Shown piece after piece: positions 9,384-17,324 of a stretch of DNA of 64,000 bases. The stretch is from Paenalkalicoccus suaedae (lineage in GTDB: Bacteria > Bacillota > Bacilli > Bacillales > Salisediminibacteriaceae), in assembly GCF_006965545.2 (NCBI RefSeq), contig NZ_CP041372.2, positions 310,001-374,000 of the forward strand. The letters are read 5' to 3'. The translations under genes were made by a program, and so were the position numbers. The notes below the pieces were generated by a model. The model had not been told where the DNA came from. It saw nothing but the letters and a program-made list of their open reading frames with translations, and made no database searches. How positions within the stretch are numbered: the stretch's first letter is position 1; every line of letters starts with the position of its first letter.

Positions 9384-9480
9384 TGCATGTTGCCCCGTGC
9401 TACGACCAGGTGGGGTCTTCGAAGGCTGGCAGTTGGTTCAATAAAGTCTCTAATGTAAGGACTGTCCACTCCGTGCGGAC
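9384..9480 (+). repeat. Shared hairpin-like intergenic element, copy E1
   Basis: Contains TTGCCCCGTGCTACGACCAGGTGGGG...CTGGCAGTTGGTTCAATAAAG and, further on, GGACTGTCCACTCCGTGCGGAC. The same order of words occurs at about 19361, 20781, 50979 and (inverted) 57150. Inner arms can pair weakly (TGCC/GGCA). It directly precedes the phased array at 9503. Confidence 0.65.
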
Positions 9481-9502
9481 GCGCTACGGCGTTGATTTAG
9501 GA

Positions 9503-9622
9503 AGTGACTTGCAATTTGGGAGAAGTGACGCGCAATTTGCGGAAATCCAAGAGAACTGACGTGCAATTCCTGAGAAGTGACACACAATCTTCCAATAACA
9601 TCGTGAAACGACACGCAATCAT
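9503..9622 (+). repeat. Phased array, TGACRYGCAA family (21/31 bp)
   Basis: The motif (A)RTGACNNGCAAT starts at 9503, 9524, 9555, 9576 and 9607. The intervals are 21, 31, 21, 31. The sequence between motifs is not conserved; only motif and spacing are. Confidence 0.85.
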
Positions 9623-9678
9623 GTCGCGCACCAACTCCCAACCAGACCTACCCAAAAAGAGCAGTCCCATCGGTACCG

Positions 9679-9718
9679 ACCCCCGAAAGTTAGAGTAGAT
9701 AATCTAACTTTCGGGGGT
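9679..9718 (+). promoter_or_regulatory. Hairpin sequestering the IS orfA ribosome binding site
   Basis: Perfect 16-bp inverted repeat (ACCCCCGAAAGTTAGA / TCTAACTTTCGGGGGT) with an 8-base loop; its right arm contains the G-run used as ribosome binding site, seven bases before the orfA ATG, and is followed by T-rich sequence. Such hairpins protect insertion sequences from activation by read-through transcription. Confidence 0.7.
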
Positions 9719-9724
9719 GTTTTT

Positions 9725-10288
9725 ATGGCCAAATATAGTGAAGAATTTAAAATGAAACTTGTTAGCGAATATTTGAATGGAAATCTCGGGTATAAATTAT
9801 TAGCTAAAAAGTATAATATGCCCTCTCGAACTCCACTACAAAATTGGGTAAGATCCTATAAAACGCAAGGGGTTGAAGGATTAAAACGAAGAAGAACGAA
9901 TGAGGCGTACTCTGTTCAATTTAAAGTGGATACGATACAATTTATGCTTGAGACAGGTGCTTCTTTTCAGGAAACTGCTGAACAATTTAGATTAAATAAT
10001 CCTGCTTTAATTTACAGTTGGATGAAAACATTTAATGAACAAGGATTAGGAGGCCTGAAACCAAGATCAAAGGAGCGACCTTCTATGTCTAAAAACAGTA
10101 ATAAATCAAAGGGAAAAGAAGAGAAGAAGTTAACACGTGAAGACGAACTAGAACGCGAGAATGAACTGTTGCGGCTAGAAAATGCCTACCTAAAAAAGTT
10201 GAGAGCTTTTCGAGAGAATCCGAATGCCTTCCACGAAAAGCACAAGCAACAGTGGCGTTCGAACTCAAAGAAGAAGGATACCGATTAA
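9725..10288 (+). CDS. IS3-family transposase OrfA
   Basis: 187 residues with two helix-turn-helix units (about 5-50 and 60-115; YSEEFKMKLVSEYLNGN and YSVQFKVDTIQFMLETG) and a C-terminal leucine-zipper-like stretch (ELERENELLRLENAYLKKL). It binds the terminal repeats. The canonical slip site A_AAA_AAG lies in frame at 10192-10198; a -1 shift there joins orfB without a stop, giving the OrfAB transposase. Confidence 0.93.
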   Translation: MAKYSEEFKMKLVSEYLNGNLGYKLLAKKYNMPSRTPLQNWVRSYKTQGVEGLKRRRTNEAYSVQFKVDTIQFMLETGASFQETAEQFRLNNPALIYSWMKTFNEQGLGGLKPRSKERPSMSKNSNKSKGKEEKKLTREDELERENELLRLENAYLKKLRAFRENPNAFHEKHKQQWRSNSKKKDTD

Positions 10289-11118
10289 AAGATATTCTAG
10301 TTATTGTAGGTATTCCAGAATCAACCTACCACTATCATGTGAAAAACTTTGGGAAAGAAGATCCGGATAGAGAACTAAAAGAAGTCATTACTGAGCTGTT
10401 TAAGGCGTTTCATGAACGTTATGGTTATAAACGCATTACCAAGGAATTAAAGAAATCAGCCTGGTGTATTAATCACAAAAAAGTGTATCGACTTATGAGG
10501 GAATTAGGGTTAAAATGCGTAAAGTTTATGAGGAAGTCTCGTAGATACAATTCTTATAAGGGTAAGGTTGGAAAGGTAGCGAAGAATCGACTGTCCCGCC
10601 GATTTAGCACGCCTATTCCTTTTCAGAAATTAGTAACCGACATTACAGAATTCAAATGTCTAGGAGAAGAGAAATTGTACTTAAATCCACTCCTTGATCT
10701 TTACAATGGGGAAATTATCGCGTTTGGTATCAAGAAACGTCCAACATTAGATCTTGTCATGGAACCTTTAAAAAAAACAATAGAAGTACTAGGAGCTCAG
10801 GCAACCTATCGTACGACTATCCACTCCGATCAAGGCTGGCATTATCAGCACAACCAATGGGTGAGGACATTAAAAGAAAATAAAGTATTTCAAAGCATGT
10901 CACGTAAAGCAACCTGCGCAGACAATGCTTCAATAGAGAATTTCTTTGGTATATTAAAACAAGAAATGTATTATGGAGAAAAATTAGTGAGCTACGAAGA
11001 ATTAAAAAGGCAGATTGAAGAATATATTTACTGGTACAACCATATACGATCAAAAGAAAAATTGGCTGGTTTTAGTCCAGTCGAATACCGAACACAAACC
11101 AGCCAATTAGCTGCATAA
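10252..11118 (+). CDS. IS3-family transposase OrfB (DDE integrase domain)
   Basis: The independent frame is 288 residues; the -1 frame is open back to the slip site at 10192, so the functional product is probably OrfAB. The rve catalytic triad is visible: VTDITEF (first Asp), IHSDQGWHY (second Asp) and ENFFGILKQE (Glu, about 35 residues later). The IS150-group look fits the N-terminal HTH_21-like region (HERYGYKRITKEL). No disruption is seen, so the element may be active. Confidence 0.93.
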   Translation: MAFELKEEGYRLKDILVIVGIPESTYHYHVKNFGKEDPDRELKEVITELFKAFHERYGYKRITKELKKSAWCINHKKVYRLMRELGLKCVKFMRKSRRYNSYKGKVGKVAKNRLSRRFSTPIPFQKLVTDITEFKCLGEEKLYLNPLLDLYNGEIIAFGIKKRPTLDLVMEPLKKTIEVLGAQATYRTTIHSDQGWHYQHNQWVRTLKENKVFQSMSRKATCADNASIENFFGILKQEMYYGEKLVSYEELKRQIEEYIYWYNHIRSKEKLAGFSPVEYRTQTSQLAA

Positions 11119-11188
11119 TAAAAACTCTAACTTTTAGGGGTAGCCACCCATCACCGGACTGCTCTTTTTATATACCGTTTTCACGCAC

Positions 11189-11368
11189 TTTTTAAATCAA
11201 ACGCAGAGCTGGCAGACCCGAAGGACATTCGGAGACAATCCATAGGAATAGGCAGGGGCTGAGACCACACAGGAAGGCCGAACTTGCCTGACGAGTAGGC
11301 TCAGACGCTGACCATATGGATGTCGTAGAGTGTCTGGAGGGCTGACAGCTCGTAGAGCAGATTTAAAC
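11189..11368 (+). repeat. MITE-like structured repeat, copy 2
   Basis: About 180 bases bounded by TTTAAATC and GATTTAAA. Nested inverted arms: GAGCTGGCAG/CTGACAGCTC, GGACATTC/GAGTGTCT, ATCCATAGG/CATATGGAT. Nearly identical to copy 3 (28352-28530). It lies between the IS and the 3' end of mtlD, in a convergent gap. There is no coding potential. Confidence 0.85.
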
Positions 11369-11436
11369 TAGTCAGCACTTAGGTAATTTCAGCTCGAAGA
11401 GCTGAGAAAGCGGCAAGTAAACTAGTCAGCACTCAA

Positions 11437-12561
11437 TCACTTCGTAGCATCTTTCACTAGCTTGTGATCAACCGTTAACCCAGCAACAGAAGCAAAAGCT
11501 TCCGCCTTACCCTCTGCCTGAATCATCTCCTGCAACTTCACCGCTTCTTCATCAGACGAGACGTCGTAGTGAAGTACTGCACCGATAACAGACGAGAGTC
11601 CCGTTGGCTCTTTGCCGATTTCGACCAGCTGAAGCGCCGGACTTACGAGGCGCTCTTTAGACCCAAGCTTTTTGATCGGCTGACGAGCAACGCGTGTGAT
11701 CTCATCGGTTAAATGAGTATTTTCAAAACGAGATAAAATCGTTTGAACGTACTCCTGATGCTCAGCTGCATCGAAGCCATGCTTGAGGGTGAGAAGCGCA
11801 GATGTGTCAGCTAATGCCGCCTCAATCGCCGCGCGCACCTTCGCATCCTGCATCGCCTGCTGTACCGTCTCATGACCAGCAAGGTAGCCGTGATAAGCAG
11901 CAGCCGCGTGACCCGTGTTAACTGTAAACAGCTTACGCTCGATGAACGGAGCTAACTCCTCAACAAAGTGAATCCCCTCAATCGAAGGCACCTCTGACTT
12001 CGCGCCAGATACATCCACCGTCCACTCGTGGAAAGGCTCCACTAAGACATCGACCTTCTTCTCAAGCGACTGGATTGGCACGATGCGGTCTACGCCAGCA
12101 TTTAAAAAGCTCACGTAACGAAGCAATTCCTCCTGCTCTTCTGTAGAAAGCAACGCCTCTACTTCGGCACGCAGAATGTCCGTCCCGTTCACCGCATTTT
12201 CACACGCAATCACGAAGAGGGGTTGAGCCGAATCACGACGAGCACGCAGCCCGTCCACGATCGTAGGCGCAATGTGCTTTAAGATCGTCGCGCCAACAGC
12301 CGTCGTAATCATGTCTGCAGATGCAATCTCACTCACAAGCTCCTCGCGCTCATCCGCAGAATGCAGCGCACGGAAGCCCGTCACATCAAACGAACGCTTT
12401 GCCTCCTCAGCGTAGTGCACCGTGTAGGAGTCAGCCGCCTTAAGCGCATCAATAATCTCGTTATTAATATCCGCAAACACAACCTCAAAGCCGGCGTCCG
12501 CTAAAATATGACCGATAAAACCGCGACCGATATTACCAGCACCAAAGTGAACCGCAAGCAT
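11437..12561 (-). CDS. mtlD: Mannitol-1-phosphate 5-dehydrogenase
   Basis: 374 residues. Oxidises mannitol-1-phosphate to fructose-6-phosphate with NAD. The N-terminal Rossmann motif is HFGAGNIGRGFIG (about residues 5-17); the substrate domain carries KLFTVNTGHAAAAYHGYLAG near residue 210, with the catalytic Lys/Asn/His set of the polyol dehydrogenase family. The ATG shares one base with the mtlF stop (TAATG), indicating translational coupling. Last gene of mtlA-mtlR-mtlF-mtlD. Confidence 0.97.
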   Translation of the reverse strand: MLAVHFGAGNIGRGFIGHILADAGFEVVFADINNEIIDALKAADSYTVHYAEEAKRSFDVTGFRALHSADEREELVSEIASADMITTAVGATILKHIAPTIVDGLRARRDSAQPLFVIACENAVNGTDILRAEVEALLSTEEQEELLRYVSFLNAGVDRIVPIQSLEKKVDVLVEPFHEWTVDVSGAKSEVPSIEGIHFVEELAPFIERKLFTVNTGHAAAAYHGYLAGHETVQQAMQDAKVRAAIEAALADTSALLTLKHGFDAAEHQEYVQTILSRFENTHLTDEITRVARQPIKKLGSKERLVSPALQLVEIGKEPTGLSSVIGAVLHYDVSSDEEAVKLQEMIQAEGKAEAFASVAGLTVDHKLVKDATK

Positions 12562-13001
12562 TATTCACTCACCTCGTCAAAAATAGCCAATAGCTCCTCT
12601 TTCGAACTAGCTTGTACCATGCGCTCAATATTTTCTTCCTCCGAGCAAATGATCGCAATCTTAGACAGCATCTCTAAATGCTCGTCACCTTTACCCGCGA
12701 TACCAAATACAAGCTTCACGATATTGCCGCCACCAAAATCGACACCCTCAGGTACTTGGATAATGGAGATACCAGAATGATGCACGTGCTTTTTCGCATC
12801 GTCCGTGCCGTGTGGAATCGCCACAAAGTTACCCATAAACGTCGAACTAATTTCTTCACGCTCAAACATTTTTTCGACATACGATGCGTCCGTATAGCCA
12901 CCATCTACAAGCACTTGACCAGCCGTTTTAATCGCATCCTCCTTCGATGAAATCGACGCCTGAAGCTTAATATTCTCCTCTGGTAAAACTGCTTTTGTCA
13001 T
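12561..13001 (-). CDS. mtlF: Mannitol PTS enzyme IIA
   Basis: 146 residues, a separate EIIA(Mtl). The phosphorylated histidine is in VAIPHGT (His64). It passes phosphate from HPr to the EIIB domain of MtlA. Start chosen at ATG 13001 behind AAGGAGATGG; an upstream in-frame ATG overlaps that ribosome binding site. The gene begins 15 bases after the mtlR stop. Confidence 0.95.
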   Translation of the reverse strand: MTKAVLPEENIKLQASISSKEDAIKTAGQVLVDGGYTDASYVEKMFEREEISSTFMGNFVAIPHGTDDAKKHVHHSGISIIQVPEGVDFGGGNIVKLVFGIAGKGDEHLEMLSKIAIICSEEENIERMVQASSKEELLAIFDEVSE

Positions 13002-13015
13002 GTAAACCATCTCCT

Positions 13016-15103
13016 TCATGAAATATGATCTCGAAAATATTCGAGGAATTCTCTACTCATAAACGCTTTAATAGTTTCCTCCGATTCACTCTCGAAGGTA
13101 GCAAGACTCTCATCGTCCTGCACAATCATCCCACTAATCGAGCTCAGCACAAGCGACTCCTCCTCCGACATCGACGCAGGCCCAAGCATCAGCAAAATCC
13201 GAGATACTCGCGCACTCCCGCCATCCATTGCCGCAAGAATAGCCTCATCCCGACGATCATATAGGATAAACATCGGCTCTGTTACTGCATCGCTGCGCGT
13301 GTGGAACAAGGCAACCTTGGACCCCGGAATCGCAACGCCAGACAGCTCTTCTCGTTCTTTTAACCGGGATGTAACGCTCCGTGCATCAGTAATTAATCCC
13401 TTTTGCTGGATGCACATCATCACGTTCAACACCCCGTCCCAAAGATCTGTTGCCGTCTCTTCATATATAACCTCTACGTGCTGAAGTAAACGTGTCGCAA
13501 TCCCTAACGAAGAGTGAAGCGAGAGCAACTGATCGGTAGAAGACTTCGTTTGCACCCTTTTACGGGGCTTTTCTTTCGTTAATGTAGCAGTAACACTACG
13601 CTTACCCATGTATTGCTCAATCGTCGCAATATCCTGCTCATTTAAAAACGGATTGACTTGAATATAGTCCACGTCTTTATCGAGAAGGGGGATCGTACTA
13701 ATCACCAAATCCTCTGGAGCGACTTCTGTATCATCTAGATCAAAAAGCGAGAGGTGACTCACGCTCTTGATACTTGGAAACTCATTTTGCAGGCGGCTCG
13801 CAATCATTTTAGAAGAGCCGATTCCGCTTGAACAAATCACATATGCGTGATAGGCAACCTCGCGCTCCTTGCGCTCGAGCATCGAGCCAAAATGAAGAAC
13901 GAGAAAGCCAACTTCATCATCTGGTACGTGGAGGTCGCGAACGATTTGTCGAAAGCTTGAACCTACTATCGTAAAAAGCTTCTCGTACTTTTGCCGAATT
14001 GTAGGAAGAAGCGGATTGTGTATGCGCATCTCTTGTTTCATCCGATAAAGGGCGGGGCTTAAGTGCGCCAGTAGCCCTTGCTCAAGCGAGCGGTCTCCGG
14101 TGAAATCCTTGCCGTAGCGGCCACTTACGTGTCTAATTAGTCGTTTTGCTAAGAGAGATAAATCGACCTCTTCCTCCGAGAAGCCTTCAATACGCTCTCG
14201 TAGCTTCGCGCCTCGTAAGTGCATCGTAATGTAGCCGATCTCGGATGGCGGGATCTCCACGTTGAATACTGTCTCAAGCTCACGCGCTAAATCCGAGGCG
14301 AGAGAGAATTCCTTCGTTTCGCCAAGCTGACGAAGAAGGTGTGGCTTCATCTCAATGCGCTCGCCTTGAATAATGCGCTCCATGGCAAGTGCTAAGTGTA
14401 CGACGAGGGCAATATAGGACGAATCGGCAATGGGGGAGGAGAGGGACTGGTTTAACTTCTCCACGGCGCTCTCGACCTTTGCGATCCGTTCTGTTTTCAT
14501 ATACCCAAGTAGTTGCGCGGAGATCGATTCGGTGTTTGTCTCCGGTGCTTCCGTCGAGTGACGGCGGATAAAACGCAGGAGCTCAGTCTCATCGATATGG
14601 TCAGAAAGAAGCGAGCGAATCGCTTGGCGAATGCTCGTCTCACTCCCTGTCACCTGCACACCATAGCCACGTCGTCTTACGAGTGACAGCCTAAACTCAG
14701 AAAGCCAACTAGCGACCTTATCCAGGTCGCTGCTGACTGTAGAGACAGTGATATGAAGCTCCGTTGCTAAAGCCTGCAGTTTCATTGGCTCTGTTGCCGT
14801 GAGTAGCTTATAGGTGAGTAGTAGCTCACGCTGCTCCGGTAAAAAATCAAATTGTCTCGCTTTATGAAGGTCTGCTTCAAACTGCTGAAGCTGAAGCGGC
14901 GCGCCACTAAGCTTTACACCTTTTCCAGCCTGTTTTTCGAGCACGAGCTCATACGGCTGAAGAAGGGAGTCAAGCGTTTGTAAATCTCTTAGGATCGTGC
15001 GCTCACTAACATGAAGAGCGGTGGCGATTTGCTTTACTGTCACTCCGTCTTGATGTGTCAGTAGCTCATCAAGTAGCTGGCGATCGCGAGCAGATACATA
15101 CAC
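13016..15103 (-). CDS. mtlR: Mannitol operon activator MtlR
   Basis: 695 residues with the full PTS-regulated activator layout: N-terminal HTH_11 (VKQIATALHVSERTILRDL, about 20-40), a second HTH near 110, two PRD domains (about 170-400, with conserved His in HLALAMERI and MHLRGAKLRE), an EIIB-like domain (VICSSGIGSSKM, about 425) and a C-terminal EIIA-like domain (GVAIPGSKVALFHT). GTG start behind GGGAGGGGAG. Mannitol availability and HPr phosphorylation tune its activity in known Bacillus homologues. Here it lies inside the operon, between mtlA and mtlF. Confidence 0.95.
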   Translation of the reverse strand: MYVSARDRQLLDELLTHQDGVTVKQIATALHVSERTILRDLQTLDSLLQPYELVLEKQAGKGVKLSGAPLQLQQFEADLHKARQFDFLPEQRELLLTYKLLTATEPMKLQALATELHITVSTVSSDLDKVASWLSEFRLSLVRRRGYGVQVTGSETSIRQAIRSLLSDHIDETELLRFIRRHSTEAPETNTESISAQLLGYMKTERIAKVESAVEKLNQSLSSPIADSSYIALVVHLALAMERIIQGERIEMKPHLLRQLGETKEFSLASDLARELETVFNVEIPPSEIGYITMHLRGAKLRERIEGFSEEEVDLSLLAKRLIRHVSGRYGKDFTGDRSLEQGLLAHLSPALYRMKQEMRIHNPLLPTIRQKYEKLFTIVGSSFRQIVRDLHVPDDEVGFLVLHFGSMLERKEREVAYHAYVICSSGIGSSKMIASRLQNEFPSIKSVSHLSLFDLDDTEVAPEDLVISTIPLLDKDVDYIQVNPFLNEQDIATIEQYMGKRSVTATLTKEKPRKRVQTKSSTDQLLSLHSSLGIATRLLQHVEVIYEETATDLWDGVLNVMMCIQQKGLITDARSVTSRLKEREELSGVAIPGSKVALFHTRSDAVTEPMFILYDRRDEAILAAMDGGSARVSRILLMLGPASMSEEESLVLSSISGMIVQDDESLATFESESEETIKAFMSREFLEYFRDHIS

Positions 15104-15135
15104 GTTTACTCCCCTCCCTTCCGTTTAGATTCGTC

Positions 15136-16590
15136 TTACTTAAAACGATCAACGAGCTTATCGTATTCTGGGCTGTTAAGGAAATTCTCTACTGAGATGT
15201 GCTCAGCAGTTGCAATCTTCTCTTTTGCTCGTGGCGTTAAGTCTTTATGCGTGATGACAACGTCCGCGTCATCCGGAATATTTGTAATCGACGTGTTTGT
15301 AACAAAAACATCTACGCCAGCTTTTTTCACTTTGTTCTTTAAGATCGATGCACCCATCGCACTTGATCCCATACCGGCATCGCAGGCGAAGATAATCTTA
15401 TTAATATCAGATGCACTCTTTGTAGGTGTTGCTGGTGGTCCATCTGTAGACTCTGCGTTTGTCGAGCCTTCTGCGCTTTGGAAGCTAGAAGAAACGCTAG
15501 ATTTCTTCCCTTTCATTGATTCCATTTTCGCAACTGCTTCGTTTACGTCCTCGTCTTCTTCATTACCCTTCGACGATTTCAAAATAACACTTGCTACTAA
15601 GAAGGAAACAATTGTTGCTGCAAATACACCGGCAAGTACGCCTAAGTGGTCTCCAGGAGGTGTTACCGCCATGTAGGCAATAATACTACCAGGAGCTGGT
15701 GTCGATACAAGACCGACGTTAAAGAGGCTAAATGTAAAGATACCTGTCATACCACCCGCAATGGCTGCGACAATCAGTGCTGGCTTCATTAAGATGTACG
15801 GGAAGTAAATCTCGTGAATCCCCCCGACAAAGTGAATGATAGCAGCACCAGGAGCAGTACGCTTTGCGCTACCGCGACCAAATACCATGTACGCAAGCAG
15901 GATACCAAGACCAGGTCCTGGGTTTGTCTCAACCATAAAGATGATCGACTTACCGACATCAGCTGCTTGGTTTAATGCGATCGGTGCTAGTACACCGTGG
16001 TTAATGGCGTTATTTAAGAAAAGAACTTTAGCTGGTTCAACTAGGATCGATACTAAAGGAAGTAGTCCAAGACCAACAATAAAGTCTACCCCAGCGCCAA
16101 GCGCTTCTGTTAATCCGTAAACAACTGGTCCAATACCTAAGAAAGCAATAATAGTTAGACCTAAAGCGAGTAATCCAGATGTGAAGTTGTTAATGAGCAT
16201 TTCAAATCCAGGCTTGATGCGACCGTCAAGAACACGGTCAATTTGCTTGATCAGGTAACCACCAAGTGGACCCATAATCATTGCACCGATAAACATTGGA
16301 TCTTCAGAACCAACGATAACCCCCATCGCTGCTGTGGCACCAACGACACCACCGCGTCCGCCGTGGATGATGCTACCACCTGTGTAGGCGATTAAGAGTG
16401 GTAATAGATACGTGATCATTGGACCAACGAGCTGAGCGAGTTCTGCGTTTGGAGTCCAACCTACCTCAATAAATAGGGCGGTAATTAACCCCCATGCAAT
16501 AAAGGCTCCAATGTTTGGCATGATCATACTACTTAAAAAGCTACCAAACCGTTGAATGCCTGTGCGAAAATTTTTCTTTTCCTTTGCCAT
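15136..16590 (-). CDS. mtlA: Mannitol PTS enzyme IICB
   Basis: 484 residues. A membrane IIC domain (about 20-345, with the conserved GGIHEIYFPYI) carries mannitol across the membrane; a linker rich in Ser/Lys leads to the IIB domain with the phosphocysteine in IIFACDAGMGSS (Cys403). There is no IIA domain, which is supplied by MtlF. Start ATG after AGGAGGGAAAACGA. First gene of the operon. Confidence 0.96.
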   Translation of the reverse strand: MAKEKKNFRTGIQRFGSFLSSMIMPNIGAFIAWGLITALFIEVGWTPNAELAQLVGPMITYLLPLLIAYTGGSIIHGGRGGVVGATAAMGVIVGSEDPMFIGAMIMGPLGGYLIKQIDRVLDGRIKPGFEMLINNFTSGLLALGLTIIAFLGIGPVVYGLTEALGAGVDFIVGLGLLPLVSILVEPAKVLFLNNAINHGVLAPIALNQAADVGKSIIFMVETNPGPGLGILLAYMVFGRGSAKRTAPGAAIIHFVGGIHEIYFPYILMKPALIVAAIAGGMTGIFTFSLFNVGLVSTPAPGSIIAYMAVTPPGDHLGVLAGVFAATIVSFLVASVILKSSKGNEEDEDVNEAVAKMESMKGKKSSVSSSFQSAEGSTNAESTDGPPATPTKSASDINKIIFACDAGMGSSAMGASILKNKVKKAGVDVFVTNTSITNIPDDADVVITHKDLTPRAKEKIATAEHISVENFLNSPEYDKLVDRFK

Positions 16591-16650
16591 TCGTTTTCCC
16601 TCCTATAAGAAAGTTTGAGTAAAAAAATAAAAGTGCTTATGTGCTAATAG

Positions 16651-16664
16651 TAGAACGCTTACAC
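16651..16664 (-). promoter_or_regulatory. Candidate CcpA cre site upstream of mtlA
   Basis: On the reverse strand the sequence reads TGTAAGCGTTCT, close to the Bacillus cre consensus (TGTAARCGYTWNCA). Located about 65 bases before the mtlA start, consistent with glucose repression of mannitol uptake. Confidence 0.6.
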
Positions 16665-16694
16665 TACTGATACAACAAAAGGAAAACGTAATTT

Positions 16695-16713
16695 AGTCAC
16701 AAAGACTAGTGAC
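16695..16713 (-). promoter_or_regulatory. Inverted repeat, possible MtlR site
   Basis: AGTCAC-AAAGACTA-GTGAC is an interrupted palindrome about 105 bases upstream of mtlA, at a typical distance for an activator. The MtlR link is inferred from position only. Confidence 0.4.
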
Positions 16714-17006
16714 ATTTTTGTAGTTGGTGATTATATATAGAAGAAAGTAGGAAGAATGCGCCAATATCTGTGAACGATTTAAGAACGTATGAGGTCGATA
16801 GAGCTAGACGGTGGAGAAGGTAGCGAGATGAATAAAGAAAGCGAAAAAATCCTTCACAGCGAACACTCATAAATTCGACACTGACGTCGAAATGTGTTTA
16901 TAGGAGATATAAATTGGGAAAGGCTATCTTGGTAGGCTCCCCATTATGTACCTACTTTACTAACGGGCTTACGGTGTCGGAAATTCCAAATTATTGTAGA
17001 ATACAT

Positions 17007-17035
17007 TTGACGTATTTTCGCAAAAAGGGTATGAT
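17007..17035 (+). promoter_or_regulatory. Sigma-A promoter of glmS
   Basis: TTGACG, 17-base spacer, TATGAT. It lies 50 bases upstream of the ribozyme, so transcripts start just ahead of it. The remaining 16720-17000 stretch shows no gene. Confidence 0.75.
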
Positions 17036-17084
17036 AAGCCTTGATTCAGATATAGATAGGAGGATTGTGAGGAGACAGGAGCAA

Positions 17085-17240
17085 CAACAAGCGCCAGGAC
17101 TGCAGGTGTTGCAGTTGACGAGGACGGAGGTTATCGAGAGATTCGGCGGATGCCTCCCGGCTGAGAATTTGCTACGGCCGTGAAGGGAAGGTCTAAATCA
17201 GAGAGGCGACTCTCTGCACAAAGACCGGACCACTAGCACA
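17085..17240 (+). ncRNA. glmS ribozyme: glmS ribozyme/riboswitch
   Basis: Self-cleaving RNA activated by glucosamine-6-phosphate. Conserved core words are all present in order: GCGCCAGGACTG at 17091 (cleavage expected just before it), TTGACGAGGACGGAGG, TATCGAGA, TTCGGCGGATGCCTCCCGGCTG, and the 3' helix ending ACAAAGACCGG. It ends about 85 bases ahead of glmS. Cleavage destabilises the glmS mRNA. A 90-codon reading frame across it is coincidental. Confidence 0.96.
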
Positions 17241-17324
17241 TACTAAAAATGATAAAGAGTGGGGCAGGAGTGCCCCAAATTTATGGTGCATTTCTGACCC
17301 CACTACTTCGGGAGGAAATGAATT

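Larger units (their letters stand above)
9672..11146 (+). mobile_element. IS3-family (IS150-group) insertion sequence
   Basis: About 1.47 kb. Terminal inverted repeats share CGAAAGTTAGAGT / AAAAGTTAGAGT preceded by a C-run (GACCCCC / TACCCCT). The flanks share CCCATC (9666-9671 and 11147-11152), a candidate target duplication; the exact ends are uncertain by a few bases. It carries overlapping orfA and orfB in the classic frameshift arrangement and appears intact. Its codon use is more AT-rich than that of the neighbours. Confidence 0.88.
9654..11169. other. Terminator hairpin split by the IS element
   Basis: Left arm AAAAAGAGCAGTCC (9654-9667) and right arm GGACTGCTCTTTTT (11156-11169) are perfect inverted complements over 14 bases. 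Removing the IS and one copy of CCCATC would leave a strong hairpin with a 7-base loop and T-runs on both strands: a bidirectional terminator between the SUKH operon and the convergent mtl operon. Confidence 0.75.

Noticed and set aside
9503-9622. Regularly spaced repeats resembling a CRISPR array
   Set aside because: Repeat motifs are only about 10 bases, degenerate, and intervals alternate 21/31; there are no 23-40 base conserved repeats, no unique long spacers and no cas genes.
16914-17183. 89-codon frame upstream of glmS
   Set aside because: It overlaps the glmS promoter and the conserved core of the glmS ribozyme.
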